DNA from: Betaproteobacteria bacterium
Lineage (GTDB): Bacteria; Pseudomonadota; Gammaproteobacteria; Burkholderiales; SG8-39
Assembly: GCA_022340285.1 (NCBI GenBank)
Contig: JAJDOG010000082.1
Span: 1 to 64,000 of the forward strand
DNA: 64,000 bases
Direction: 5' to 3'
Positions within the stretch are counted from its first letter, which is position 1, and every line of letters begins with the position of its first letter. Under the pieces are notes generated by a model that saw only the letters and a list, made by a program, of their open reading frames with translations, was not told where the DNA came from and searched no databases. Shown here in pieces: positions 1-9,473 of the stretch. A program made the position numbers and the translations under genes.

Positions 1-636
1 CTCGGGCGCATGGTGCCGCCGCGTTGGGCCTATATCGGCGAGCTCTGGGCGCCGCTCTGGGAAACGTTGAACATCGCCACCATCGGCACGCTGCTCGCGC
101 TCGGCATGGGGATGCCCGTGGCGTTCCTCGCGGCGCGCAACACCTCGCCGAGCGCGCTCTTCCTGCGACCCGTTGCGCTCTTCATCATCGTGTCGTCGCG
201 CTCGATCAACTCGCTCATCTGGGCGCTGCTGCTTGTGGCGATCATCGGCCCGGGGCCGCTCGCGGGCATCATTGCCATTGCACTCCGCTCGATCGGTTTC
301 ATCGCCAAGCTGATGTACGAGGCGATCGAGGAGATCGATCCGACGCAGGTCGAGGCGGTCGCCGCCACCGGCGCCTCGCCCGGGCAGGTGCTCACGTACG
401 GGATCTGGCCGCAGATCCTGCCGGCTTTCGCAGGGGTCTCGGTGTTCCGCTGGGACATCAACATCCGGGAGTCCACCGTGCTCGGCCTGGTCGGAGCAGG
501 CGGTATCGGCCTCAACCTGCAGGCCTCGCTGAACGTCCTCGCTTGGCCGCAAGTGACGCTGATCTTCATCGTCATTCTTGCCACGGTGGTCGCCAGCGAG
601 TGGGTGTCCGCCAAGGTCCGCCACGCATTTATCTGA
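1..636 (+). CDS. phnE: Phosphonate-type ABC transporter permease, 3' part (start lies before the window)
   Basis: The reading frame is open from the first base and 211 residues are visible. PhnE proteins usually have about 260-280, so the N-terminus is missing. Several hydrophobic segments are present. The permease EAA-type loop (EAVAATGASPGQVL) is followed by a short stretch with RESTVLGLVGAGGIG, which is characteristic of PhnE. The protein would form the inner-membrane channel for phosphonate or a related phosphorus compound, together with PhnC and PhnD upstream of this window. An ATG at position 10 exists, but starting there would remove the first membrane segments. Family assignment is firm; the substrate is inferred. 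Confidence 0.9.
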   Translation, partial: LGRMVPPRWAYIGELWAPLWETLNIATIGTLLALGMGMPVAFLAARNTSPSALFLRPVALFIIVSSRSINSLIWALLLVAIIGPGPLAGIIAIALRSIGFIAKLMYEAIEEIDPTQVEAVAATGASPGQVLTYGIWPQILPAFAGVSVFRWDINIRESTVLGLVGAGGIGLNLQASLNVLAWPQVTLIFIVILATVVASEWVSAKVRHAFI

Positions 637-648
637 TATTTTGCGTCG

Positions 649-864
649 ATGAACGAGACCGTGGAACGCTTTTCCGTCATCACCTGCCCGCAGTGCGGCA
701 CGGCGCGCCGCGAGGAGATGCCGACCGACGCGTGCCAGTTCTTCTACGAATGCACCGGCTGCCATGCGGTCATCAAGCCGCGTAGCGGGGACTGCTGCGT
801 GTTCTGCTCGTACGGCACTGCGAAGTGCCCGCCCCGGCAGCTCGATCCAAACTGCTGCGGCTAA
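649..864 (+). CDS. Small Cys-rich protein with a GDCCVFCSYG signature
   Basis: This 71-residue protein has two cysteine clusters. The first is a CPQCG knuckle near residue 14, paired with CTGC near residue 36. The second is a C-terminal run (GDCCVFCSYG, then CPP and DPNCC). Ten cysteines in 71 residues suggest metal binding, probably a zinc ribbon. Small proteobacterial proteins of unknown function carry a similar GDCCVFCSYG block. It starts 12 bp after phnE and may be read from the same transcript. No enzyme motif is visible and I do not assign a function. Confidence 0.75.
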   Translation: MNETVERFSVITCPQCGTARREEMPTDACQFFYECTGCHAVIKPRSGDCCVFCSYGTAKCPPRQLDPNCCG

Positions 865-887
865 GCCGATCGAAGGAGGTAGGGCCC

Positions 888-1376
888 ATGTCGAAGTCAG
901 GCAAACCGCGGGTGGTAGGGTTCAATCACGTCGCGCTCGAGGTCGGCGATATCGAGGCGGCGCTCGCGTTCTACGGCGGTCTCTTCGAGTTCGAGTTGCG
1001 CGGCAAGAGCAAGACCGACGCCTTCATCGACCTCGGCGACCAGTTTCTCGCCCTCCAGAAGGGCAGACGCCAGGCGCGTGATGACGGGCGCCACTTCGGT
1101 CTCGTGGTCGACGACAAGCAGGCGGTCCGCCGCGCGCTCAAGGCTAAGGGCATCAAGACCCTGCCGGGACCGTTCCTCGATTTCTACGATCCCTGGGGCA
1201 ACCGCATCGAGATCATCGGCTACGAGAACATCCAGTTCACCAAGGCCCCACATGTGCTGCGCGGCATGGGTCTAGGCGGGCTAAAAAAGAGCAAGAGCGC
1301 CCTGAAGGAGCTGGCCGCCAAGGGCATGGCGCCAGTCAAGCGCCGTCGGCGTCCGCCGCGTTCGAAGTCCGCGTAG
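888..1376 (+). CDS. VOC (glyoxalase/bleomycin-resistance) superfamily protein
   Basis: The start at 888 is chosen because a strong ribosome-binding site (GAAGGAGGT) lies just upstream; an upstream in-frame alternative at 825 lacks one. The 162-residue protein opens with the FNHVALEVGDIEAALAFY block typical of VOC folds. It ends the fold with DFYDPWGNRIEII, where His and Glu could be metal ligands. A Lys/Arg-rich tail (PVKRRRRPPRSKSA) follows the fold and is unusual. The 3' end overlaps the convergent CorC-like gene by 41 bp. Substrate unknown: VOC proteins include lyases, dioxygenases and binding proteins. Confidence 0.8.
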   Translation: MSKSGKPRVVGFNHVALEVGDIEAALAFYGGLFEFELRGKSKTDAFIDLGDQFLALQKGRRQARDDGRHFGLVVDDKQAVRRALKAKGIKTLPGPFLDFYDPWGNRIEIIGYENIQFTKAPHVLRGMGLGGLKKSKSALKELAAKGMAPVKRRRRPPRSKSA

Positions 1377-2658
1377 CCTGCGGCACGACCAGCACCTTGT
1401 CGACGCTGTGGCGGTCCATGTCCAGGACCTCGAAGCGCAGACCCGCGTAGTCGAACTGGTCGCCCGCGCGGGGCACGCGGCCTAGACGCGCCATCACGAG
1501 TCCGCCGAGCGTGTGATAGCGGCCGGCCTCGTCCTCGGGCAGCGCGATCGCGCGTTCGAGCGCTTCGTTGAGCCGGTCGAGCGAGATCCCGCCGTCCACC
1601 AGCAGCGAACCGTCCGCGCGCCGCACGACTTCCTGCTCGTGCGGCGCGTCGGTCTCGGGCACCTCGCCCACGATCGCCTCGATCACGTCGGTCATGGTGA
1701 CGAGGCCCTGCACGACCCCGTACTCGTCGACCACCAGGGCGAGGTGCGCCTTGTTGAGCTTGAAGAGCTCGAGGAGGCGGATCAGATGGATGCTCTCCGG
1801 CACGTACAGCGGAGCGCGGAGGAACTTGCGCAGATCGAACGTCTCGCCCTTCAGCGCGACGCCGAGAAGGTCGAGGGTATCGAGGATCCCCAGCACGTCG
1901 TCCGGTCCGGTCTGGCATACCGGCAGCCGTGTGAAACCCATGTCGCGAATCGTCCTCAGGCTCTCCTCACGCGCCGCGTCGACGTCGAGCCACACGATGT
2001 CCATGCGCGGCGTCATGATCGCGCTGACGGTCTGCGAATCGAGGCGCAGCACGCGCGAGACGAACTCGTGCTCTGCAGGCTCGAAAACCCCGGACTCCGT
2101 ACCGATCTTCATCAATCCCTCGATCTCCGCCTCGGTCACGGTCTGCCTCACGCGCTCGCGCACGCCGAGCAGGCGCAGCAATACCTCGGTCGAGAACGTG
2201 AGCAGCTTCACGAACGGGTAAACCGTTTTGGACAGGAGCTGCATCGGCTTGGCGATGCGCGTCGCGACGGCCTCGGGTGCGTGAATGGCGAGGCGCTTGG
2301 GCACCAGCTCGCCGAGCACCAGCGAGAAGTACGTGATGCCGATCACGACGATCGCCACCGCGAGCTCGCGCGCATACGGCGCGAGGACCCCTACGCTTCG
2401 CAGAGCGTCGGTCAGGTGAGCGGAGAGCGTGGCCTCGCCGAAAGCCCCCATGAAGATGCCGATCAGGGTGATGCCGACCTGCACGGTGGACAGGAACTGA
2501 CCGGGATGCGCGGTGAGCGCGAGCGCCGCCGCGGCACCCGGGTGCTTGGCTTCGGCGAGCTGCCGGAGTCGGACGTGGCGGCTCGAGACGACGGCGAGCT
2601 CCGACATCGCGAACACGCCGTTCGCAAGGATGAGGGCGAGGAGGACGAGGACTTCCAT
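1336..2658 (-). CDS. CorC/HlyC-type membrane protein (DUF21, two CBS domains, CorC_HlyC)
   Basis: The 440-residue protein has the standard three-part layout. An N-terminal DUF21 membrane domain with about four hydrophobic segments (roughly residues 1-180) includes the MSELAVVSSRHVRL turn. A CBS pair (about 200-325) contains MTPRMDIVWLDVD and LVVDEYGVVQGLVTMTDVIEAIVGE. The C-terminal CorC_HlyC domain (about 340-425) carries GRYHTLGGLVMARLGRVP. The family is linked to Mg2+/Co2+ efflux or resistance; older 'hemolysin' names are not supported functionally. It is a single gene and its 3' end overlaps the VOC gene. Confidence 0.9.
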   Translation of the reverse strand: MEVLVLLALILANGVFAMSELAVVSSRHVRLRQLAEAKHPGAAAALALTAHPGQFLSTVQVGITLIGIFMGAFGEATLSAHLTDALRSVGVLAPYARELAVAIVVIGITYFSLVLGELVPKRLAIHAPEAVATRIAKPMQLLSKTVYPFVKLLTFSTEVLLRLLGVRERVRQTVTEAEIEGLMKIGTESGVFEPAEHEFVSRVLRLDSQTVSAIMTPRMDIVWLDVDAAREESLRTIRDMGFTRLPVCQTGPDDVLGILDTLDLLGVALKGETFDLRKFLRAPLYVPESIHLIRLLELFKLNKAHLALVVDEYGVVQGLVTMTDVIEAIVGEVPETDAPHEQEVVRRADGSLLVDGGISLDRLNEALERAIALPEDEAGRYHTLGGLVMARLGRVPRAGDQFDYAGLRFEVLDMDRHSVDKVLVVPQATRTSNAADADGA

Positions 2659-2716
2659 TGACGGGGCGCTCCGCGGGACGAGACGACGACTCCCGCCGAA
2701 GATAGCAGAGCGCCGG

Positions 2717-3349
2717 CTAGAAGCGCTTCTTCAACCCGACCATCACGCCGTGGGGCAGGATCTCGATCAGGATCGGCGTCTTGCGGCTGTGCGCATACCA
2801 ACCCGCCAGGCCGCCGATGGCCCAGCCGAACAGCACGTCGCTCTGCCAGTGCGCCTGGGCCTTGAGGCGTGCGGCGCCCACGTAAAGCGGCAGGAGGAGG
2901 AGGCCGTACGTTGCCGGATACTCGCTCCCGTACTCGAGAATGTATGGCGTCACGAGCGCGGCCGAAAGGGCCGCTTCCTCGCTCGGGAAGCTGTAGTTCG
3001 ACCCGTGCGCGAACCAGTTGCAGGGATCATCCGTTTCGCTCGGGCGCACGCGCGTGAAGACGCGCTTCGTCACGCCGACGGTCGCGGCACCGATCAGCTG
3101 GGCATCGACCCCTTGCCACATCGTCTTGCCGAAGCGTGACTCGGCGCCTTCCCACAGCGCGCCGCCGACCTGCGCGACAGAGAGCCCGATCAGGAAGTTC
3201 CGGTAGACGTCCGGGTTCCACACGCCGGACTGGTCGTAGCCGATCTTGTGATCGATCGACGACCACACGCACGCGTTGCTGGGCGGAGCGTGCAATGCGA
3301 GGCTTGCCGCGAACGTGATGGCAAGCGCAAACCCGCGATGGAGCGTCAT
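2717..3349 (-). CDS. Exported PAP2-family phosphatase-like protein with altered motif 2
   Basis: The 210-residue protein has an N-terminal signal or anchor (about residues 5-22) and several hydrophobic segments. PAP2 motif 1 is K95-x6-R102-P103. Motif 3 is R161-x5-H167-x3-D171, with the phosphate-accepting His167 intact. Motif 2 reads SFPSEEA (residues 120-126) where the family normally has PSGH, so the Gly and the general-acid His are both replaced by Glu. It could be an unusual lipid phosphatase or a non-catalytic member. It sits between the CorC-like gene and the efflux operon with no clear functional link. Confidence 0.8.
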   Translation of the reverse strand: MTLHRGFALAITFAASLALHAPPSNACVWSSIDHKIGYDQSGVWNPDVYRNFLIGLSVAQVGGALWEGAESRFGKTMWQGVDAQLIGAATVGVTKRVFTRVRPSETDDPCNWFAHGSNYSFPSEEAALSAALVTPYILEYGSEYPATYGLLLLPLYVGAARLKAQAHWQSDVLFGWAIGGLAGWYAHSRKTPILIEILPHGVMVGLKKRF

Positions 3350-3468
3350 GGGGGCGCCTCGTGGAGCGACCGAACCGCACGATCACCCTAGCACCGCGGC
3401 CCCGTGGCGAAAAGGCCCAACGTCAAAGATCGCAAAGCATCCCGGAAGTGCCGATCCCCTGGACCGCA

Positions 3469-4911
3469 TTAGCGCGTGCTGACCGCGACCGACCGCGGCT
3501 CCCAGCCGCCCCCGAGGGCGCGGTACAGATCGACCAGTGCCGTCTGCTGGTTGCGCAATGCGATCAGCTGCTCGCGCTCGGCTTCCAGCAGGTCGCGCTG
3601 CGCGGCGAGCACGTCGAGGTAGCCGGTATAGCCGGCCCGGTAGCGCCGATCGGAGAGCTTCAGGGCATCGGCCAGCTGGGCGCGGCGCTCCTCCTGCGCG
3701 AGGTACGAATTGCGTGCGCCGGTGTGCGAGACGAGCGCGTCGTGCACGTCGCGGAATGCGGCCTGCACGGCCTGCACGTAACCGATCTCGGCCAGTTTCC
3801 GGCGCGCGGAAGCCGCCTCCACCTGCGCCTCGATTCGCTTGAGCCCGATCAGCGGTTGCGTGAGCGACGCGGCGATCGACCAGATCGCGGCCGGACCGGA
3901 GAAGAGATTGGCGAGGGTCGCGCTCTCCGAGCCCAGCGTGCCGGTGAGCACCACCGAAGGGAAGTACTGCGCCCGCGCTTCCGACACACGGAAATCGGCC
4001 GCGGCGAGGGAGGCCTCGGCCTGGCGAATGTCCGGACGCCGCGCGAGGAGGTCCGACGGCAGCCCGGGCGGTACCTCGGGGGCGTCGGCATAGGACTCGA
4101 TGTCGCGTCCGCGCTTGACGATCGGCGTGTACACCTCGCGCGGGCTGCGCCCGGTCAGGACGGCGAGTGAGGATTGGAGCAGGTCGACGGCTTTTTGCAA
4201 CGGCGGGATCGACGCTGCCACGGTCGCGCGCGCGGCCTCGGCCTGCTTCACATCGAGCGCGCTGACCAGGCCCGCATTGCGCCGTGCCTGCTGCAGCCGG
4301 ACGCTCGCGTCGCGTGTCTCGAGGGTTCTGCGCGATAGCGCAAGCTCCGCATCCGCCGCGGTCAGGGTGAAATAGCTGTTCGCAACCTGTGCGGCCAGCG
4401 CGATGCGCACCGTCTCGGCGTTGTACTGCGAGGCGAGCAGCGTCGACGCGGCGGCGTCCTGTCCGGAGCGCAGCTTGCCCCACAGATCGAGCTCGTATGC
4501 GGCGGAGAGCCCTACGGTGTGCGTCGTCGAGATGAACGGCGGACCCTGGCGAAACGCGGTCGCCTCACTGCGCTGGCTGCGGCTCGGGTTCACGTTCAGA
4601 TCGACCGACGGATACAGGAACGAGCGCGCGAGCAGCAGGTTGGCGCGCGCGAGGTCGATGCGCGCCACGGCGGCGCGCAGGTCCAGGTTGTTGGCAAGCG
4701 CCTCCTCGACCAACGCAGTCAGCTCGGCGTCCCCGAAGAGCGTCCACCAGCTGTCGAGCTCCACCGGCGCCTTCGCCTGCGTTGCCACGGGAAGATCGAG
4801 CTTCGGCGGGGTCGTCTCCGTCGTGGCGCACCCGCCCAACGCTATTGCCAGCGCCATCGAGACCGTCATCGCGAGACCGAAAGCGGTGCGCCGGGTTCGT
4901 GATTCAGCCAT
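3469..4911 (-). CDS. Outer-membrane efflux lipoprotein, NodT/OprM family
   Basis: This 480-residue protein would be the outer-membrane duct of the RND pump encoded just upstream. The N-terminus carries a signal peptide and lipobox ending LGGC28. The body shows the twofold coiled-coil outer-membrane efflux repeat: long helices rich in Ala, Leu and Arg, and a WWTLFGDAELTALVEEAL opening typical of OprM/CusC-type lipoproteins. Its start overlaps the pump stop codon by 8 bp, so it is translationally coupled as the last gene of a three-gene operon. Length is normal for the family. Confidence 0.93.
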   Translation of the reverse strand: MAESRTRRTAFGLAMTVSMALAIALGGCATTETTPPKLDLPVATQAKAPVELDSWWTLFGDAELTALVEEALANNLDLRAAVARIDLARANLLLARSFLYPSVDLNVNPSRSQRSEATAFRQGPPFISTTHTVGLSAAYELDLWGKLRSGQDAAASTLLASQYNAETVRIALAAQVANSYFTLTAADAELALSRRTLETRDASVRLQQARRNAGLVSALDVKQAEAARATVAASIPPLQKAVDLLQSSLAVLTGRSPREVYTPIVKRGRDIESYADAPEVPPGLPSDLLARRPDIRQAEASLAAADFRVSEARAQYFPSVVLTGTLGSESATLANLFSGPAAIWSIAASLTQPLIGLKRIEAQVEAASARRKLAEIGYVQAVQAAFRDVHDALVSHTGARNSYLAQEERRAQLADALKLSDRRYRAGYTGYLDVLAAQRDLLEAEREQLIALRNQQTALVDLYRALGGGWEPRSVAVSTR

Positions 4912-7900
4912 GGGATGCTCCTTTGCCTTCGGTGGCGGCGATGGTCGCAGCGTGCAACTCCGCGCTGCGCCGCTCGCCCTCTTCGACCTCGGCGTGCAGC
5001 TCGGCCGCGGTGCGCGTCTCGCGCACGCGTCGCTCGACCAGCAGCCTGAAGAAGAAGGGAATGAAGAAGATCGCGAGGAACGTGGCAGCCAGCATGCCGC
5101 CCATCACGCCGGTACCCACCGAGACCCGCGCGCCCGCGCCGGCGCCGGTCGAGAAGGCCAGGGGCACCACGCCGAGAATGAAGGCGAGCGAGGTCATGAT
5201 GATCGGCCGGAACCGCAAGCGCGCGGCCTCGATCGCGGCGGCCGACGGCGAGTAGCCTTCCCGGGTCTTGAGCAGCGCGTATTCGACGATCAGGATCGCA
5301 TTCTTCGCCGCGAGCCCGAGCAGCGTGACCAGTCCGATCTGGAAGTACACGTCGTTGGTCATGCCGCGCAGCCAGACTGCGGTGAGCGCGCCGAACGTCC
5401 CGAACGGCAGCGCCAGCAGCACGGAGAGCGGGAGCGACCAGCGTTCGTAGAGCGCGGCAAGAATCAGAAAGACCATGATTACCGCCATGCCGAGCGCGAG
5501 GTTCGACGTGCCGCTGGATTTCTTCTCCTGGTAGGAGGCGCCACCCCAATCGAAGCTGAAGTCGCGGGGCAGGACTTCGCGGGCGATCGCCTCGACGCGC
5601 TCGATCGCCTGGCCGGAGCTCACGCCCGGCGCGCCCTGGCCGATGATCTTCACCGCGGGAAGGTTATTGAACCGGTCGAGCGAGTCGGGGCCGGACGAGT
5701 AAGTCACCTTCGCGAGCGCGCGAAGCGGGATCATCTCGCCCCGCTTGGAGCGTACCCAGACCGCGCCGACGTCGTCAGGGCGGTTGCGGTAACGCGGCTC
5801 GGCGCTCATCAGCACCTGCCAGGTGCGCCCGAACTTGTTGAAGTCGTTCACGTAGTAGCTGCCGAGCGTCGCCGACAGCGTGTCGAACACCTCGTCCACG
5901 GGCACGCCGAGCGATTTCGCCTTCTCGCGGTCCACGTCGACGTGAAGCTGCGGAACGTTGGAGCGCCACAGCGTCTGCGCGCCGCCGAGCATCGGGTCGG
6001 AGTTGAGCCGGCCGAGGAGCTGCTGCGTCACCTGCGCCATCTCCGCCGAGCCGCCGTCGCCGCGTTGCTGGATGTAGAACTCGTAACCGCCCGCGGTGCC
6101 GAGCCCGAAGATCGCGGGCGGCCCGAAGGCGAGCACCAGCGCGTCCTTGATGTGCGCGGTCTTCGCGAAGAACTCGCCGACCAGTTGCGGCGTCGTCACG
6201 CTGCGCTCGTCCCAATGCTTCTGCGTGACGAAGATCGTCGCAGCGTTGTTGCGGAAGCCGCCGCCGATGAAGTCGAACCCCGTGAATGCGACGACGTCCT
6301 CGTTCACCGGATTCGATTTCAGGATGTCGACCACCTGGTTGACGACCCGATCGGTGCGCTGAAGGGTGGCCCCGTCAGGCAGGATGACCGCCGAGATGAA
6401 GAAGCCCTGATCCTCGCTGGGCACGAGCGAGCCCGGCGTGATGCGCCACAGCCCGCTGGCGATCACCACCATCCCGCCGAAGAGCACGAGTGCGATGACG
6501 CCGCGGCGGATCATCCACGTGACACCGCCGATGTAGCGACCGGTCACGCGATGAAACCAGTCGTTGAACCACGTGAAGAAACGGCCCGGCTGCCGATGCT
6601 CGCGTTTCAGGATCATCACGCAGAGCGCCGGGGTCAGGGTGAGCGCAACGATCCCCGAGATGACCACGGCGATCGAGATCGTGACGGCGAACTGCCGGTA
6701 AAGCTCGCCGGTGAGTCCACCGAGGAAAGCGATCGGCACGAACACCGCTGCGAGCACCAGCACGATCGCCACCACCGGGCCGCTCACCTCGCGCATCGCG
6801 ATGATCGCCGCCTCACGCGCGTGCAAGTGTTCCTCGTGCATGATTCGCTCGACGTTCTCCAGCACGACGATCGCGTCGTCGACGACGATCCCGATGGAGA
6901 GCACCATGCCGAACAGCGTGAGCGTGTTGATCGAGTAGCCGAGCGCGAGCAGCCCCGCGAAAGCGCCGGTCAACGACACCGGCACCGCGATGATCGGGAT
7001 GAGCGTCGCGCGCCAGTTCTGCAGGAAGAGGTAGACGACGAGGAACACGAGGATCATCGCCTCGCCGAGCGTCTTCAGCACTTCGCGGATGGAGACTTCG
7101 ACGAAGCGCGTGGTGTCGTACGGGATCGCGTACGCGAGCCCGGCCGGGAACCGCTCGGCCAGCTCCGCGACGGTCTCCTTGACCACGCCGGCCACTTCGA
7201 GCGCGTTGGCGCCCGGCTGCAGGAAGATGCCGACGAGCGTCGCGCTCTTGCCGTTGTAGCGGCCGATGAACTCGTAGTCCTTGCTGCCGAGCTCGACCCG
7301 CGCCACGTCGCGCAGGCGTATGGTGGAGCCGTCGGGGTTCGCCCGCACGATGATGTTCGAGAATTCCTCGGCATCAGCGAGCCGGCCGAGCGTGGTGATG
7401 GTGTACACGAGCTCCTGGTCGCCGCTGTAAGGCGCCTGGCCGACCTTGCCGGCGGCGAACTGCGCGTTCTGCTCCTGGATCGCAGCGATCACGTCGCCGG
7501 TGGTGAGCCGCAGCTGGGCGAGCCGGTCGGGCTGCACCCAGATCCGCATCGCGTAGTCCTTCGCGCCGAAGATCTGCACGTTGGTGGTGCCCGGGATGCG
7601 CTTCAGACGGTCGAGCACGTTCAGCGTCACGTAGTTCGACGTGTACAGGTCGTCGAACCGTCCGTCCGGCGAGTAGAAGGCGAGCACCTGGAGAAAGGCC
7701 GACGAGCCCTTCTCGACGTTGACGCCCTGGCGCCGCACCTCCAGCGGCAGGCGCGCCTCGGCCTGCTTGACGCGGTTGTTCACGTTGAGTGCGGCCTGGT
7801 CGACATCGGTGCCGATGTCGAACGTGACTTGGATCTGCAGCTGCCCGTTCGACGCCGAGTTCGAGCTCATGTAAATCATGCCCTCGACGCCGTTGATCGC

Positions 7901-8104
7901 GTTCTCGAGCGGGGCGGCGACGGTCTGCTCGAGCACCTGTGCGGACGCGCCGGGATAGAACGCCTGCACCTGAACGACGGGCGGCGCGATTTCCGGGTAC
8001 TGCGCGATCGGCAGCACGCGCATCGATGCGAGGCCGGCCAGGACGACGAATATCGACAGCACAGCGGCGAAAATCGGGCGGTCGATGAAGAATCGGGAGA
8101 ACAT
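4904..8104 (-). CDS. RND efflux pump, HAE-1 family (AcrB/MexF type)
   Basis: At 1066 residues this is full length for a hydrophobe/amphiphile RND pump. It begins MFSRFFIDRPIFAAVLSI, the usual HAE-1 opening. Other family marks are the periplasmic porter segments, the GxSIN-type TM4 region (GYSINTLTLFGMVLSIGIVVDDAIVV) with the paired proton-relay Asp residues, and the C-terminal IGLVTLLGLAAKNAILIVEYA. It would export toxic small molecules using the proton gradient, together with the adaptor (8149-9396) and the outer-membrane protein (3469-4911). Order adaptor-pump-channel and the divergent TetR gene match mex/ttg/acr-type loci. Substrates cannot be read from sequence. Confidence 0.96.
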   Translation of the reverse strand: MFSRFFIDRPIFAAVLSIFVVLAGLASMRVLPIAQYPEIAPPVVQVQAFYPGASAQVLEQTVAAPLENAINGVEGMIYMSSNSASNGQLQIQVTFDIGTDVDQAALNVNNRVKQAEARLPLEVRRQGVNVEKGSSAFLQVLAFYSPDGRFDDLYTSNYVTLNVLDRLKRIPGTTNVQIFGAKDYAMRIWVQPDRLAQLRLTTGDVIAAIQEQNAQFAAGKVGQAPYSGDQELVYTITTLGRLADAEEFSNIIVRANPDGSTIRLRDVARVELGSKDYEFIGRYNGKSATLVGIFLQPGANALEVAGVVKETVAELAERFPAGLAYAIPYDTTRFVEVSIREVLKTLGEAMILVFLVVYLFLQNWRATLIPIIAVPVSLTGAFAGLLALGYSINTLTLFGMVLSIGIVVDDAIVVLENVERIMHEEHLHAREAAIIAMREVSGPVVAIVLVLAAVFVPIAFLGGLTGELYRQFAVTISIAVVISGIVALTLTPALCVMILKREHRQPGRFFTWFNDWFHRVTGRYIGGVTWMIRRGVIALVLFGGMVVIASGLWRITPGSLVPSEDQGFFISAVILPDGATLQRTDRVVNQVVDILKSNPVNEDVVAFTGFDFIGGGFRNNAATIFVTQKHWDERSVTTPQLVGEFFAKTAHIKDALVLAFGPPAIFGLGTAGGYEFYIQQRGDGGSAEMAQVTQQLLGRLNSDPMLGGAQTLWRSNVPQLHVDVDREKAKSLGVPVDEVFDTLSATLGSYYVNDFNKFGRTWQVLMSAEPRYRNRPDDVGAVWVRSKRGEMIPLRALAKVTYSSGPDSLDRFNNLPAVKIIGQGAPGVSSGQAIERVEAIAREVLPRDFSFDWGGASYQEKKSSGTSNLALGMAVIMVFLILAALYERWSLPLSVLLALPFGTFGALTAVWLRGMTNDVYFQIGLVTLLGLAAKNAILIVEYALLKTREGYSPSAAAIEAARLRFRPIIMTSLAFILGVVPLAFSTGAGAGARVSVGTGVMGGMLAATFLAIFFIPFFFRLLVERRVRETRTAAELHAEVEEGERRSAELHAATIAATEGKGASHG

Positions 8105-8148
8105 GGCAGGTTCCTTGGGGAGCGGGTCAGTGACGACCTGGACTCACG

Positions 8149-9396
8149 CTATTTTTTCGCCGCAGCGCCGCCCGGAGCACTGCTCTTCGCCGCGCCAGGC
8201 GGCGGGCCGAGAACGATCGGCGCCCCGGTCGGAATCGGCTGCAGCCTCGCCATGCCGTCAACGACCACGCGGTCGCCGGGCTTGAGTCCCGATTCGATGA
8301 TCCACTGGTTGGCCCCGCCGAACTTGGTCCAGTCGCCGACCGTAACCGGACGCGGCAGCGCGACGTCCTTGCCGTCCTTCGACTTGCCGGCGACGTACAC
8401 GAACTTCCCTTGCGGGCTGTCCATCACCGCGGGCTGCGGCACGACGATCGCGTTCGGCTGCGTCGCCCCCGAGAGGACCACGCGCACGAACTGGCCGGGC
8501 CGCAGGCCCACGTCTTCGTTGGGGAACACGGCGCGCGCGTCGTACGATCCGGTGCCGGGATTGATGCGCGCATCGATGAACGCGAGCTTGCCCTTGCGCG
8601 GATAGATGGAGCCGTCCGCGAGCCGCACGCTCACCTCGTAGCCGCCGTCGGGCGCCTCGGGCACGACCAGCTTGCCTTCGCGCACGAGGCGGTCCAGGCG
8701 CAACCGCTCGTTCTCCGAGATGCTGAAGTTCACCCAGATGGGGTCGACTTGCGAAACTGTCGTGAGCAGGCTGTCCGCGCCCGGCGAGACCAGACTTCCC
8801 TCGGACTTCTGCTCGCGGCTCGCGAACCCGCTCACCGGCGCAGTTACGGTCGTGTAGGAGAGGTTGAGCCGGGCGGTCGTCAGGTTTGCATTCGCGAGCT
8901 TGACGTTCGCCGCGGCGAGCTCTTCGGCCGACACGGCGTCGTCGTACTCCCGCTGGCTCACGGCACCCTCGATGTCACCGTTGATGAGCGGCTCGAGCCG
9001 CTTGCGGTCGCGACTCGCCTGCGCGAGCTGCGCTTGCGCACGCGCGAGCTCCGCTTCCGCCGCCTGCAACGCCGCCGCGTACGGTCTCGGGTCGATGATG
9101 AACATCGTCTGGCCCTGCTTGACGCGGCCGCCTTCCTGGTACACGCGCTTCTCGAGGATGCCGGTCACGCGCGCACGCACTTGCGCTTCCTTGGAGCCGG
9201 CCGTCTGGCCGACGTATTCGAACTGCACCGGGACGGTGGCGGTCTTCACTTCGAGCAGCGTCACGGGTGCGGGCGGAAAGCCGTGGAAGCCTCCTTGCTG
9301 GCCCTGGTCGCCGCAGCCGGCGAGCGCGACGAGCGCGAGCGCGGCGAGGCCGAGCGCAGCGGAAGGAGCATGCACGGAAGATGGGGCGGATCTCAT
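8149..9396 (-). CDS. RND periplasmic adaptor lipoprotein (HlyD/AcrA family)
   Basis: The 415-residue protein bridges the pump and the outer-membrane channel. The start at 9396 has GGAG about 9 bp upstream and gives a signal peptide ending in the lipobox LAGC28. An upstream start at 9486 would place the start inside the operator and is rejected. The split lipoyl domain (VQFEYVGQTAGSKEAQVRARVTG and ASREQKSEGSL) flanks a coiled-coil hairpin rich in Ala, Glu and Gln. The C-terminus has low-complexity Pro, Ala and Gly. It is the first gene of the efflux operon, 44 bp before the pump. Confidence 0.94.
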   Translation of the reverse strand: MRSAPSSVHAPSAALGLAALALVALAGCGDQGQQGGFHGFPPAPVTLLEVKTATVPVQFEYVGQTAGSKEAQVRARVTGILEKRVYQEGGRVKQGQTMFIIDPRPYAAALQAAEAELARAQAQLAQASRDRKRLEPLINGDIEGAVSQREYDDAVSAEELAAANVKLANANLTTARLNLSYTTVTAPVSGFASREQKSEGSLVSPGADSLLTTVSQVDPIWVNFSISENERLRLDRLVREGKLVVPEAPDGGYEVSVRLADGSIYPRKGKLAFIDARINPGTGSYDARAVFPNEDVGLRPGQFVRVVLSGATQPNAIVVPQPAVMDSPQGKFVYVAGKSKDGKDVALPRPVTVGDWTKFGGANQWIIESGLKPGDRVVVDGMARLQPIPTGAPIVLGPPPGAAKSSAPGGAAAKK

Positions 9397-9473
9397 CGGG
9401 ATACTCCGGTCCTGGTCGAAGCAGGCCGTAGCGCCGGGCGACCGGCGCGCCTGCGGTTTTTGTTCAACGCGGG

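Noticed and set aside
4403..8605. 1400-codon open frame on the plus strand
   Set aside because: It is antisense to the RND pump and adaptor genes, is rich in His, Arg, Asp and Glu as expected for the complement of GC-rich coding sequence, and has no family motif.
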